This document shows positions 20,320 through 29,969 of a stretch of DNA of 64,000 nucleotides, one piece after another. Numbering within the stretch: position 1 is the stretch's first letter; each line of letters begins with the position of its first letter. The position numbers were made by a program, and so were the translations under genes. This DNA is from Methylorubrum rhodesianum (GTDB lineage: Bacteria > Pseudomonadota > Alphaproteobacteria > Rhizobiales > Beijerinckiaceae): contig NZ_JACHOS010000002.1 of assembly GCF_014199985.1 (NCBI RefSeq), forward strand, positions 1 to 64,000, read 5' to 3'. The notes below the pieces were generated by a model. The model had not been told where the DNA came from, did no database searches, and saw only the letters and a list, made by a program, of their open reading frames with translations.

Positions 20320-20939
20320 CGTTGAAGCTTTGGGGACGGTCGAGTTCCGGAAACGTTCAGAAGGCGCTCTGGGCACTCGACGAGCTGGGCCTGCCCTACA
20401 AGGCTATCGAGGCGGGCGGTGCTCACGGCATCGTCGGCGATGCCGCCTACCGCGCGATGAATCCGAACGGCCTCGTGCCGACGCTGGAGGAGGACGGCTT
20501 CGTCCTGTGGGAGTCGAACGCGATCCTGCGCTACCTCGCCCAACACCATGGCGGGCCGCTCGCCTTGCCGGAGGCGCCGCGCGCCCGCGCGCTGATCGAC
20601 CAGTGGCTCGACTGGCAGGCCACCGCTTTCACCCCGGCGATGCGCGACGCCTTCCTTCAACTCGTTCGCGTCGCGCCCGAGAAGCGCGATCCCGGCGTGA
20701 TCGAGGCGTCGCGGGCGAATTCCGAGCGCTGCGCCGCGCTGCTCGACCGGCATCTCGCCGACACATCGTACGTCGCGGGGGAGCGCTTCTCCATCGCCGA
20801 CATTGCCGTCGGGCTGGCGGCGCATCGCTGGTTCCAGCTGCCGCTGGAGCGGGAGGAACGGCCCAACATCCACCGCTGGCTGGGGGTGCTCGCGCAACGT
20901 CCCGCTTCCTCGGCGGTTCTGTCGCTGCCGCTCACCTGA
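20316..20939 (+). CDS. Glutathione S-transferase family protein
   Basis: The 207-residue protein has an N-terminal thioredoxin-fold domain (LKLWGRSSSGNVQKALWAL, then NPNGLVPTLEEDGFVLWESNAILRYLA with the cis-Pro and glutathione-contacting Glu-Ser) and an all-helical C-terminal domain with the GERFSIADIAVG N-capping box. Glutathione conjugation or thiol transfer is assumed from the family; the substrate is unknown. The serines in the WGRSSSGN loop are candidates for the catalytic hydroxyl. It is translationally coupled to epmB by an ATGA overlap, although no functional link to EF-P is known. Confidence 0.9.
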   Translation: MTLKLWGRSSSGNVQKALWALDELGLPYKAIEAGGAHGIVGDAAYRAMNPNGLVPTLEEDGFVLWESNAILRYLAQHHGGPLALPEAPRARALIDQWLDWQATAFTPAMRDAFLQLVRVAPEKRDPGVIEASRANSERCAALLDRHLADTSYVAGERFSIADIAVGLAAHRWFQLPLEREERPNIHRWLGVLAQRPASSAVLSLPLT

Positions 20940-20962
20940 CGCACCGCGGCGGAGGTCTGCCC

Positions 20963-21799
20963 GTGACGGACGCCGTGCCCCATTCCGGACAAAAGAAGAC
21001 GATGTTCTTCCCGCTCTCGAAGCTGATCTTCTTCGTCCTCACGCCGTCGAACTTCCTGATCCTGCTCGGCCTCCTCGGCTGCCTGCTGCTCTTCACGGAA
21101 TTCGGCCGCGGCATCGGGCGGGTGCTCACGGTCGCCGGCTTCCTCGGCCTCCTCGTCGCGGGGCTCTCGCCGCTCCCGGCCTGGATCCTCGCGCCCCTGG
21201 AGAACCGGTTTCCGGCCTTCACCGAAGACGAGCGACCGGTCGCCGGCATCGTCGTGCTCGGCGGCGCGGTCGAGGCCGATACCTCGATCGGCCGCGACCA
21301 GATCACCGTCAACGAGGCGGGCGAGCGGGAGATCGCCCTGGCCGACCTCGCCCGCCGCTATCCGCAGGCGCGCCTCGTCTTTTCCGGCGGGTCCGGCAGC
21401 ATGCGGGACGATGCGGTGTCAGAGGCCGAGATCGTCAGCCGGTTCGCCGACACGCTCGGCGTGCCGCGCAACCGCCTGATCCTGGAGCAGCAATCGCGCA
21501 ACACGCGCGAGAACGCGCTGTTCTCCGCGCGGATGGTGCAGCCGAAGCCCGATGAGCGCTGGCTGCTCGTCACCTCGGCCTGGCACATGCCGCGCTCGGT
21601 CGGCTGCTTCCGCAAGGCCGGCTTCGACGTCACCGCCTATCCGGTGGACTATCGCACCAACTGGCCGCGTGACGCGTACCGCCTCAACAGCTTCGCCTCG
21701 ACCGGCCTGGGGGAGCTCGACATCGGCGTGAAGGAGTGGATCGGGATGATCGCCTACCGATTCGCCGGCTATACCGACGAGGTGATGCCGGCCCCGTGA
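20963..21799 (+). CDS. YdcF/ElyC family membrane protein (DUF218)
   Basis: Two N-terminal transmembrane helices (about residues 20-45 and 55-75) are followed by a DUF218 domain: VAGIVVLGGAVE, LVFSGGSGSMRDDAVSEAEIV, RLILEQQSRNTRENALFSA, and LLVTSAWHMPRSVGCFRKAGFDVTAYPVD. The layout matches ElyC/YdcF envelope proteins implicated in undecaprenyl-phosphate and peptidoglycan metabolism in E. coli. The GTG start is preferred over an ATG 39 bases later because GGAGG sits 7 bases before it. The gene follows the GST by 23 bases and converges on the DUF3253 gene. Confidence 0.87.
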   Translation: MTDAVPHSGQKKTMFFPLSKLIFFVLTPSNFLILLGLLGCLLLFTEFGRGIGRVLTVAGFLGLLVAGLSPLPAWILAPLENRFPAFTEDERPVAGIVVLGGAVEADTSIGRDQITVNEAGEREIALADLARRYPQARLVFSGGSGSMRDDAVSEAEIVSRFADTLGVPRNRLILEQQSRNTRENALFSARMVQPKPDERWLLVTSAWHMPRSVGCFRKAGFDVTAYPVDYRTNWPRDAYRLNSFASTGLGELDIGVKEWIGMIAYRFAGYTDEVMPAP

Positions 21800-21806
21800 C
21801 CCGTCC

Positions 21807-22070
21807 TCAGGTCCGCGGCAGGCTCAAGCGATAGATCCCGCGAAAATCGTCCGGATCGGCGACGGGCTTGCCCTTTCGAAGGATCTGCACCCGACCCTCC
21901 TTGGTCAGCCGCACGGCGACGCGGCGCACCGGCTGCATCAGCGGGCCCCAGCCGTCCGGATGCGGGCCGCCCAGCGCGCGGGCGACCTCGGACGGGCAGC
22001 AGGTTTTGTCCGTGCCACGCTCCGTCACGAGGCGCAGCATCGTCTCTTCGATCGCGGCTTCATCGGCCAT
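21807..22070 (-). CDS. DUF3253 small protein
   Basis: The 87-residue cytoplasmic protein matches DUF3253: ETMLRLVTERGTDKTCCPSEVARAL, then MQPVRRVAVRLTKEGRVQILRKGKPV and FRGIYRLSL. The pattern suggests a winged-helix fold, so nucleic-acid binding is a possibility, not a demonstrated fact. Its ATG overlaps the end of the DUF599 gene by 11 bases, implying co-translation. Confidence 0.82.
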   Translation of the reverse strand: MADEAAIEETMLRLVTERGTDKTCCPSEVARALGGPHPDGWGPLMQPVRRVAVRLTKEGRVQILRKGKPVADPDDFRGIYRLSLPRT

Positions 22071-22773
22071 GGCTGTCTTCCTCGGCGAGGAGCGCGGCGC
22101 GGATCGGCGAGGCGAACTGGCGCCGCCACATTACCCAGACCACGCTCGCGGTGGCGAGCATCAGCACCGGTGCGCTCACGAACCAGCCGAGATAGGCCAG
22201 CGCGAACAGGAAGGCACGCTGTCCCTTGGCGAAATGCGAGCCCGCCGCGACGTTCATGGCGCCGGCCCGCTCAGCGGCACGGCGCATCATCTCCTCGGAG
22301 GCGCCCGACCCCTTGGGCGGCACCGCGCCGATCAGGATCGCGCCGTAGTTGAACAGTCGGTAGGCCCAGGCGAACTTGAAGAAGGCGTAGACGAACACGA
22401 CCGCGAGGCCGGCGATCTTGATCTCCCAGGTCTGTCGGGTGGTCTCGGCGCCGAACGGCAGCGTCGAGAACAGGTTCAGCACGTCGTCGCCCGAGCGCGA
22501 CAGCGTCAGCACCGAGCCGAGCGCGATCAGCGAGGTCGAGGCGAAGAAGGCGGTGCCGTTCTGCAGCGAGGCGTTGATGGTGGTGTCCACAACGCGGTTG
22601 TCGCGGCCGATCATCTGGATCGCCCAGTTCCGCCGTTGCCGGTTCATGATCTGGGTCAGGCTGAGGCGGTCGCCCCGGCGCCGCTGCACGGCAAAGGCGT
22701 AGCCGACCCAGGCCGCGACGAAGAAGACGAGCGCCGCGAAGTCGAGCGGTGAGAAGGCGTGGAGATCCCACAT
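22060..22773 (-). CDS. DUF599 family membrane protein
   Basis: The 237-residue protein has four predicted transmembrane helices: residues about 10-28 (LDFAALVFFVAAWVGYAFAV), 70-90, 115-135 (IAGLAVVFVYAFFKFAWAYR) and 185-210. The DUF599 block RQRRNWAIQMIGRDNRVVDT and NYGAILIGAVPP are present. Function is unknown. The ATG before WDLHAF is the first in-frame methionine next to conserved sequence. It sits between acylphosphatase and DUF3253 on the same strand. Confidence 0.83.
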   Translation of the reverse strand: MWDLHAFSPLDFAALVFFVAAWVGYAFAVQRRRGDRLSLTQIMNRQRRNWAIQMIGRDNRVVDTTINASLQNGTAFFASTSLIALGSVLTLSRSGDDVLNLFSTLPFGAETTRQTWEIKIAGLAVVFVYAFFKFAWAYRLFNYGAILIGAVPPKGSGASEEMMRRAAERAGAMNVAAGSHFAKGQRAFLFALAYLGWFVSAPVLMLATASVVWVMWRRQFASPIRAALLAEEDSHGR

Positions 22774-22874
22774 GGTCAGGGCGTCGTCATCGCGATGCGG
22801 TCTTGCCGGTCCGGCTCGGGGTGCTGCCCCGGCCGCTACAGGCCGGAGGCGCGGCCGGCAAGCCCTCGCCGTAT

Positions 22875-23159
22875 CTACGCGCGGATCTCGAAACCCGCGA
22901 GCGCGGCGGGCTCGGCCTCTTCGCTGACTTCGATGCCGTCGACGCGCGCCGCGAACGGGCCGCGCCGGCACGCGGTCAGCAGCGCCTCGACCGCCTCGGG
23001 CGAACCGGTGAACAAGGCCTCGACGGTGCGGTCGGGCCGGTTGCGGACCCATCCCGCGACGCCGTGCTTTTCGGCCTGCTTCTTGGTCCAGGCCCGGTAG
23101 GATACGCCCTGCACGCGCCCGCGGATCACGGCGCGGATGGTCTTGCTGTCGGTGCTCAA
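22875..23159 (-). CDS. acyP: Acylphosphatase
   Basis: Small cytoplasmic enzyme hydrolysing acyl phosphates such as carbamoyl or acetyl phosphate. The 94-residue protein has the phosphate-binding loop GRVQGVSYRAW with the catalytic Arg, the catalytic Asn in VAGWVRNRPDRTVEA, and the family-typical AVEALLTACRRGPFAARVDGI. The sequence is complete. It lies 51 bases beyond the broken FNT channel gene, separated from it by a hairpin. Confidence 0.94.
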   Translation of the reverse strand: MSTDSKTIRAVIRGRVQGVSYRAWTKKQAEKHGVAGWVRNRPDRTVEALFTGSPEAVEALLTACRRGPFAARVDGIEVSEEAEPAALAGFEIRA

Positions 23160-23166
23160 CGTGGTG

Positions 23167-23198
23167 GGGCTCCCGGCTCCTGTCAGGGCCGGGAGCCC
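23167..23198 (-). terminator. Perfect 11-base hairpin after the FNT gene
   Basis: Arms gggctcccggc and gccgggagccc pair perfectly around a 10-base loop, between the FNT stop and the acylphosphatase start. There is no U tract. It probably ends the FNT transcript, making acyP a separate unit. Confidence 0.5.
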
Positions 23199-23210
23199 GA
23201 TCGCTTCCGG

Positions 23211-24053
23211 CTAGCGCGTGACCATGGCGGCAGAGGTCGGCGCGGCCTCGGTGCGGCGCGCCGCCTGCGGACGATAGGTGAGATACCATGCCAGCGAGAT
23301 GAAGAGCACGCCGCCGACGAAGTTTCCGAGGGTGACCGGGATCTGGTTCCAGGCCCACCACTGCTCGAACGACACCGGGGCTCCGAGCATCATGCCCGCC
23401 GGGATCACGAACATGTTCACCACCGCGTGCTCGAAGCCCTGCGCGAAGAACAGGAACACCGGCAGCTACGCGCCGAGGATCTTGCCGAAGGTCGAGGTCG
23501 ACATCATCGACATGGTCACGCCGAGGCAGACCATCCAGTTGCACAGCATCGCTTTGACGAAGCAGGTGATCATGCCCGCCGTGCCGAGTTCCTCGTAGGT
23601 CAGCGTCTTGGCCTGCGCGATGTCGAGGATCTTCCTCGCCACCGGGTTCGCCTCGGCGCCGGTGTGCCAGAAATTCGTCAGCGCGATCACCAGCAGCACC
23701 GCGTAGAGCAGGCTGCCGATCAGGTTGCCGAGGAAGCTCCAGCCGAAGTTGCGCATCATCGGCGCGAAGCCGACGCGGCCCTCCATGAAGGAGAGGCCCA
23801 GGATGCCGAAATTGCCGGTGCAGAGTTCGAGCCCCAGGCAGACGATCATCACGAAGCCGACGGGGAAGATGATCGCGCCCGCGAAGGGCACGCCGGTCTG
23901 GACGGCGCCGGTGATGGCGAGGCTGGTGGCGATGCCGAGGATCGCGCCCGCCATCATGCCGCGCACGAGCATGTCGCGGACCGACAGTTCGGCGCGCGCG
24001 ACGCCGGAATCACTCATCGCCTTGGCCATCTCGGCCGGTTTCACGAAATCCAT
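23211..24053 (-). pseudogene. Formate/nitrite transporter (FNT) family channel, interrupted by an in-frame amber codon
   Basis: The frame encodes a typical FNT channel: FVKPAEMAKAMSDSGVARA, then MMAGAILGIATSLAITGA, CLGLELCTGNFGILG, MLCNWMVCLGVTMSMMSTS and STFGKILGA. It then meets TAG (cta at 23466-23468) and continues in the same frame as LPVFLFFAQGFEHAVVNMFVIPAG to TGA. Family members usually have Trp here (as in KILA-x-WLP), so a single TGG to TAG change explains it. Without the stop the protein would be 280 residues, the normal length. Lost parts are the last one to two membrane helices and the conserved GFEH-VNMF segment, so the truncated product is unlikely to work. Start is the ATG before DFVKP. 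Confidence 0.88.
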
Positions 24054-24145
24054 CAAGACCTACCCGATTCTCCGACTCTCTGGTCTGCGGTCGATGAGGC
24101 AGGTTCAGTGCCAGCCGGCACGGCGAGCCGTGCGCGTTGCGCGGG

Positions 24146-24577
24146 TCAGGCCGGAGCCCGGCGCTGCCAGCCGCGGATCTCTTGGAGATAGGGCCCCGGC
24201 AATTGCGCCGCCTGTCCCGCCGCGAGCACGGCTTCGAGATAGCCCGGCCGCGGCAGGCCGCCGGCTTGGCTGCGGCCGAGATAGATCAGGGCGCGCTTCG
24301 TGCCGCCATCGGTGACGATCGGCTGGTAGGCCTTCACGTAGAGGCCGCCCGCCACTCCCTCGTAGCGGTCGAGGGCCGGTACGTCGGAGAGTGCCAGTTC
24401 CCACAGCACGCCCCACACGGTGGCGCCCGGCGCGCGCACCACCGAGGCCCAGCCCTCCCGCATGATGATGAAGCGGTGCCGCGGCAGCCGCCCGCGCCCG
24501 ATCAGCCGCGAGGCCGGGCAGCGCTGGGCCATGGCGGCGGCGTCCATGTTGGCGCCGTAGGCGAAATAGAGGGGCAT
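24146..24577 (-). CDS. Gamma-glutamylcyclotransferase-like (AIG2/GGCT fold) protein
   Basis: The 143-residue protein opens with the family substrate loop YFAYGANMD and continues with CPASRLIGRGRLPRHRF, VWGVLWEL, and LDRYEGVAGGLYVK, where the conserved Glu (YEG) is the expected catalytic acid/base. GGCT-type enzymes release 5-oxoproline from gamma-glutamyl compounds; the actual substrate is unknown. It is monocistronic, with hairpins separating it from pccA. Confidence 0.83.
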   Translation of the reverse strand: MPLYFAYGANMDAAAMAQRCPASRLIGRGRLPRHRFIIMREGWASVVRAPGATVWGVLWELALSDVPALDRYEGVAGGLYVKAYQPIVTDGGTKRALIYLGRSQAGGLPRPGYLEAVLAAGQAAQLPGPYLQEIRGWQRRAPA

Positions 24578-24599
24578 GATTTTCGGCAGGATGTGAGCG

Positions 24600-24647
24600 G
24601 CGTGCCTGCCCGCCGGGCATGTGCTTCTCGCGCCCGGCGGGGCACGC
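24600..24647 (-). terminator. Long imperfect hairpin upstream of the GGCT gene
   Basis: Arms gcgtgcctgcccgccgggc and gcccggcggggcacgc pair with a small interruption around a 13-base loop. It lies downstream of pccA after a second hairpin, and just before the GGCT start. It could terminate residual pccA transcription or form part of the GGCT leader. Confidence 0.45.
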
Positions 24648-24666
24648 GTGACACCAAAGCTCAGGT

Positions 24667-24693
24667 GGTGATCGGCGTCAGTCGCCGATCACC
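24667..24693 (-). terminator. Perfect 11-base hairpin downstream of pccA
   Basis: Arms ggtgatcggcg and cgccgatcacc flank a 5-base loop 38 bases after the pccA stop. The stem is strong but lacks a U tract, like most hairpins at gene ends in this window. Confidence 0.55.
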
Positions 24694-24730
24694 GCGACCG
24701 CTAGAGAGCCACGCGCCGCCGCAGCGCGGA

Positions 24731-26734
<2,004 letters not shown>

Positions 26735-26860
26735 CGCAGCCGCTTCTTGAGGGAGACTGTCTCGGCCCGCCCCTCCCGAAGGCAGGCCCGAACGCATCCC
26801 GATAAAGCAGTTGCGCGGTATGGGGAAGCTGTGCCGCACCCTCCAAAAGGCCAGCTTGGG

Positions 26861-26896
26861 TGAAATTCGATTGAGGGGCTGCCAATTCGAATTTCA
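26861..26896. repeat. Inverted repeat upstream of pccA, possible operator
   Basis: Arms tgaaattcga and tcgaatttca are perfect over 10 bases with a 16-base spacer. The AT-rich arms stand out in this GC-rich region. The site is about 130 bases upstream of pccA and 70 bases past the stop of the next gene, so a regulator-binding site is more likely than a terminator. Confidence 0.45.
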
Positions 26897-26961
26897 GCAA
26901 GGCTCGGATGCTGGCCGCGACCCGGAGGTCGGAGGTGCAACTCACCTCAAAACTGAATTCA

Positions 26962-27405
26962 TCATGCAGCGCAGGGCAGGCGGCCGGTGCGGCACTCGAC
27001 GGGCTTGGCCGTCGCGCTCTTGGCCCTGAGGGCGAAGGCGATCAGGGTCTCGTCGCTGGTCTCGGCCTCGCGCACGATCTCCAGGGCGATGCGGCTGCCG
27101 AGGGCGGTCGGACCCTTGCGGCCGGCGATGGAGGCGGACAGCCACGCGGACATCTCTCGGGTGATGATTCCGGTGGGGCGCTCGCCGTAGACTGCGAAGT
27201 TCACCACTTCCGCCGTGACGAAGGCGGCGAAGCCCTCATGGGTGTCGGCGACGGCGCGGTCCAGCGCCAGCAGCAGGTCGGCCTCTTCACGGCCCATGAT
27301 GCCGTCCGGGAGGATCTCGCGGGCGAGTTCGCGGACGTCGTCCTGGGTCAGGCGGCCGGCATCGACGATGCGGGTGCAGAACAGTTCAAGCGCCGTGTTG
27401 GTCAT
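26962..27405 (-). CDS. Conserved-looking hypothetical protein (147 aa)
   Basis: I do not recognise the family. The product is cytoplasmic and mostly helical, with TALELFCTRIVDAGRLTQDD, an acidic EEADLLLALDRAVADTHEGF stretch, and a middle part VNFAVYGERPTGIITREMS. GGGAGG lies 8 bases before the ATG, a strong site that decides the start against a longer frame. There is no signal peptide or membrane helix. It is alone between pccA and the L,D-transpeptidase gene, all on the minus strand but with gaps of about 170-230 bases. Confidence 0.65.
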   Translation of the reverse strand: MTNTALELFCTRIVDAGRLTQDDVRELAREILPDGIMGREEADLLLALDRAVADTHEGFAAFVTAEVVNFAVYGERPTGIITREMSAWLSASIAGRKGPTALGSRIALEIVREAETSDETLIAFALRAKSATAKPVECRTGRLPCAA

Positions 27406-27500
27406 GATTTGATGCCTCCCCGGCTCGTTGTCGCCGGTGTTTGTCCGTGTCTGTGCTGACAATACGGACCGACAACGCTCGAAGAGGTTAATGGCCAAAT

Positions 27501-27516
27501 CTGAACCCGTGTTCAG
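27501..27516. repeat. Short dyad ctgaac-N4-gttcag upstream of the hypothetical gene
   Basis: A perfect 6-base dyad with a 4-base centre, about 95 bases upstream of the hypothetical gene's ATG and about 60 bases past the L,D-transpeptidase stop. It could be a small operator; a chance occurrence is also plausible. Confidence 0.3.
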
Positions 27517-27577
27517 GTAAACGGCTGCTCACGATTGAGCCTTTCGGAAATCTTGCTCGCGAGAAGTAAGACTCTCT

Positions 27578-28273
27578 TCATCGCACCACGACCTTCGTCC
27601 CCACAGGCACGCGCCCGTAGAGGTCCATCACGTCTTCGTTGAGCATGCGGATGCAGCCGGAGGAGACTGCCTGCCCGATCGTCTCCGGCTCGTTGGTGCC
27701 GTGGATGCGGTAGAGCGTGTCCTTGCGATCCTGCGCGAGGTAGAGGGCGCGGGCTCCGATCGGGCTGAACGGGCCGCCCTCCAGCCGGGGCGGCAGGTCG
27801 GGGTGGCGGCCGATCATTTCCGGGGCTGGATTCCAGTCCGGCCATTCGAGCTTGCGGTCGATCTCGGCCCGCCCTGTCCATGCGAGCCCGGCCCGGCCGA
27901 CGGAGACCGGGTAGCGCATCGCCTTGCCGCCGGGCTGGACGAGATAGAGCCGCCGCTCCGCCGTCTCGACGACGATGGTGCCGACCGGCTCGCGGGTCGC
28001 GAAATCGACGGTGGTGCGGGCGAGCGCCGGATCGAGGGGTGCTTTCGGCGCGAGCTTCATCCACGCCGCGTCGCGTTCCGGCCCCGGCGGCAGCTGTGGC
28101 ACGGCGGGCAGGGCAGCAACCGCCTCGGCCGGCGCCGCGATCTGCGCCGTCTGCGACTGGCAGGCGGCCAGACCGGCGGCCACGGGGAGCAGCCCCGCGA
28201 GGAGGAGCCGGGCGGGCAAGGGGCGCATCGACAAGGGGCGCATCGACAAGGGGCGCATCGTTAAGGGGCGCAT
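27578..28273 (-). CDS. L,D-transpeptidase (ErfK/YbiS/YcfS/YnhG) lipoprotein
   Basis: Periplasmic peptidoglycan cross-linking or protein-anchoring enzyme. A lipobox (AAGLAACQ) puts it on the lipoprotein pathway. The YkuD domain covers about residues 90-231, with GTIVVETAERRLYLVQPGGKA near its start and the catalytic motif HGTNEPETIGQAVSSGCIRM (His and Cys present). The N-terminus is encoded by tandem 15-base repeats, each carrying an ATG, so four methionines at 28273, 28258, 28243 and 28228 are all in frame; I take the first. None has a convincing Shine-Dalgarno. Either choice leaves a basic n-region before the hydrophobic core. Confidence 0.9.
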   Translation of the reverse strand: MRPLTMRPLSMRPLSMRPLPARLLLAGLLPVAAGLAACQSQTAQIAAPAEAVAALPAVPQLPPGPERDAAWMKLAPKAPLDPALARTTVDFATREPVGTIVVETAERRLYLVQPGGKAMRYPVSVGRAGLAWTGRAEIDRKLEWPDWNPAPEMIGRHPDLPPRLEGGPFSPIGARALYLAQDRKDTLYRIHGTNEPETIGQAVSSGCIRMLNEDVMDLYGRVPVGTKVVVR

Positions 28274-28275
28274 GG
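28218..28275 (-). repeat. 15-base tandem repeat carrying alternative start codons
   Basis: Four copies of aaggggcgcatcgac lie head to tail; the third ends in gtt and the fourth is cut after 13 bases. Read on the minus strand each unit gives Met-Arg-Pro-Leu-Ser or -Thr, so copy number changes the signal-peptide n-region by five residues per unit and the number of possible starts without breaking frame. Confidence 0.85.
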
Positions 28276-28581
28276 CAGGTGGCTGTCGCAGGAGGAAACG
28301 ACCGCAGGTTGAGCGGGTGTTTACGGCCAAGCTTAGGCCGGCCGACAGCCCGAGGCGGCTCGTTGTGGAAGAACGTGATCCAGAGCGTTCTTCCGGTTTG
28401 CCCTGTTGCGTGCGGGCGACAAGATCGACAAGTTCGAGGCAATGAGAACGGCAAACCTGGCGGTCGCCGGAAACGCCGCATCGGCAACAACATGGTTGCC
28501 CTGCCCCCGCAGGGCGGCGCGTGACGAAGCGGGATCGCCGGCCCCCGGCCTCACCGTTTCGCGCACCCGGGAGAAACGGCC
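28276..28581. other. Divergent region between L,D-transpeptidase and amidohydrolase genes
   Basis: About 300 bases with no protein-like frame. Contains a moderately AT-rich centre (gttgtggaagaacgtgatcc, about 28364-28383) that may hold the divergent promoters. No obvious dyad or hairpin. Confidence 0.35.
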
Positions 28582-29511
28582 CTGAGCACCCTTTACGTCA
28601 CCCATCCGAGCGCCGCCGAACACGTGGTTCCGACCGGCCATCCGGAGCGGCCCGCCCGCATGCAGGCAGTGGAGCGGGCCCTCGAGAACGAGCGCTTCGC
28701 CGCCCTCGTCCGCTGCCACGCGCCGAAGGCGGAGCCGTCCGTCGCCGAACTCGTCCACACCGCGGCCTTCGTCGAGACCATCGTCGCGGCCTCGCCGGAC
28801 GAAGGCTTCTTCCAGATCGACGGCGACACGCTGATGTCGCCGGGCACACTCAGCACCTGCCTGCACGCGATCGGTGGATCGAACCACGCCGTCGATGCGG
28901 TGATGAAGGGCGAGTGCACCAACGCGTTCGTCGGGATGCGTCCCCCCGGCCACCACGCCGAACGCGACCGCGCCATGGGCTTCTGCCTGTTCAACCATGC
29001 CGCGATCGCCGTGCGCCACGCCCAGAGAGCGTTCGGCGCCTCGCGCGTCGCGCTGGTGGATTTCGACGTCCACCACGGCAACGGCTCTCAGGACATCTTC
29101 TGGGGCGACAGAACCGTGATGTATGCCTCGACCCACCAGATGCCGCTGTTTCCCGGCACGGGCGGAACGGGGGAGCGGGGCGACCACGACACCATCGTCA
29201 ATGCCCCGCTGAAAGCCTTCGACGGCAGCGAGCTCTTCCGCGAAGCGTTCGAGGCGCGGATCCTGCCGCGGCTCGACGCGTTCGCCCCCGATCTCATCGT
29301 GATCTCGGCCGGATTCGACGCGCACAAGCTCGATCCGCTGGCCAACATCCAGCTCGAAGAGGCGGATTTCGGTTGGGCCACGCGCCGGCTTATGGACGTC
29401 GCCGACCGCCACGCGGGCGGCCGGGTCGTCTCGATCCTGGAGGGCGGCTACAGCCTCGACGGGCTTGCCCGTTCGGTGGCCGCGCACGTGGACGCGCTGA
29501 TGGGGCGGTGA
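28582..29511 (+). CDS. Histone deacetylase family (acetylpolyamine amidohydrolase-like) protein
   Basis: Zinc amidohydrolase of the arginase/deacetylase fold; bacterial members remove acyl groups from polyamines or other amines. Visible in order: GHPERPARMQ, PPGHHAERDRAMGFCLFNHAA (active-site His pair), VDFDVHHGNGSQD (zinc Asp and His), ISAGFDAHKLDPL (second zinc Asp) and EGGYSLDGLA (catalytic Tyr). The conserved N-terminus TLYVTHPS begins before the first usual start: the first GTG is 42 bases downstream and would remove it. A CTG preceded by GGGAGA at suitable spacing fits best, giving 309 residues. The true start needs confirmation. Confidence 0.85.
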   Translation: MSTLYVTHPSAAEHVVPTGHPERPARMQAVERALENERFAALVRCHAPKAEPSVAELVHTAAFVETIVAASPDEGFFQIDGDTLMSPGTLSTCLHAIGGSNHAVDAVMKGECTNAFVGMRPPGHHAERDRAMGFCLFNHAAIAVRHAQRAFGASRVALVDFDVHHGNGSQDIFWGDRTVMYASTHQMPLFPGTGGTGERGDHDTIVNAPLKAFDGSELFREAFEARILPRLDAFAPDLIVISAGFDAHKLDPLANIQLEEADFGWATRRLMDVADRHAGGRVVSILEGGYSLDGLARSVAAHVDALMGR

Positions 29512-29532
29512 CGGGACCCGCCCCGGCCTCGA

Positions 29533-29563
29533 GACGCCGACCCGATCTCGTCCGGTCGGCGTC
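29533..29563 (+). terminator. Perfect 10-base hairpin after the amidohydrolase gene
   Basis: Arms gacgccgacc and ggtcggcgtc with an 11-base loop start 21 bases after the stop codon. No U tract follows. Position suggests a terminator. Confidence 0.5.
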
Positions 29564-29636
29564 CTGAGGTGCTTGCTGTGACGCGCATCCTTCCGACGAA
29601 CGGGTCACCCACTTCGTCGCAACGTGCTCTGGCGGC

Positions 29637-29870
29637 CTATCGGTGGGTCAGGATCAGGGTGATGAGAACGGCGGCGAAGCTCACGAACATCACGCTGCCG
29701 AGGATCGCTCCGGTGATTGCGTTGGCGGAGACGTAGGTTCCGGCGACGCGGCCCAACGCCGGCACGAGGCCGTGCCGGTCGCTCTGGCCTCCGGGGTGCC
29801 CGCAGGACGGGCAGGCGACCGCTTTCTCGGAGATGCGGTGATCGCAGGCGGGACAGGCGACGAGGACCAT
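29637..29870 (-). CDS. Small zinc-ribbon membrane protein
   Basis: The 77-residue product starts with a zinc ribbon, CPACDHRISEKAVACPSCGHP (two CxxC knuckles at about residues 6-9 and 20-23), and ends with one transmembrane helix (AITGAILGSVMFVSFAAVLITLIL). AAGGAGC is placed 6 bases before the ATG, which decides the start. Proteins of this shape are common and uncharacterised. Confidence 0.75.
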   Translation of the reverse strand: MVLVACPACDHRISEKAVACPSCGHPGGQSDRHGLVPALGRVAGTYVSANAITGAILGSVMFVSFAAVLITLILTHR

Positions 29871-29969
29871 GCGCGCTCCTTTTCCGCAACCGGCGGCAGA
29901 ATGAGCCACCTCCATGAGGAACTGGGAACGGCCGCGCTTGGCCGCAAGGGGGGGCAGGCGCCCCTGCCT

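Noticed and set aside
23211..23459. Separate small membrane protein after the FNT stop
   Set aside because: It is in the same frame as the FNT gene and continues its last conserved segment, so it is the 3' part of one gene.
23466..23468. Pyrrolysine insertion at the FNT amber codon
   Set aside because: No pyl genes are in the window and the family residue is Trp; a nonsense change is simpler.
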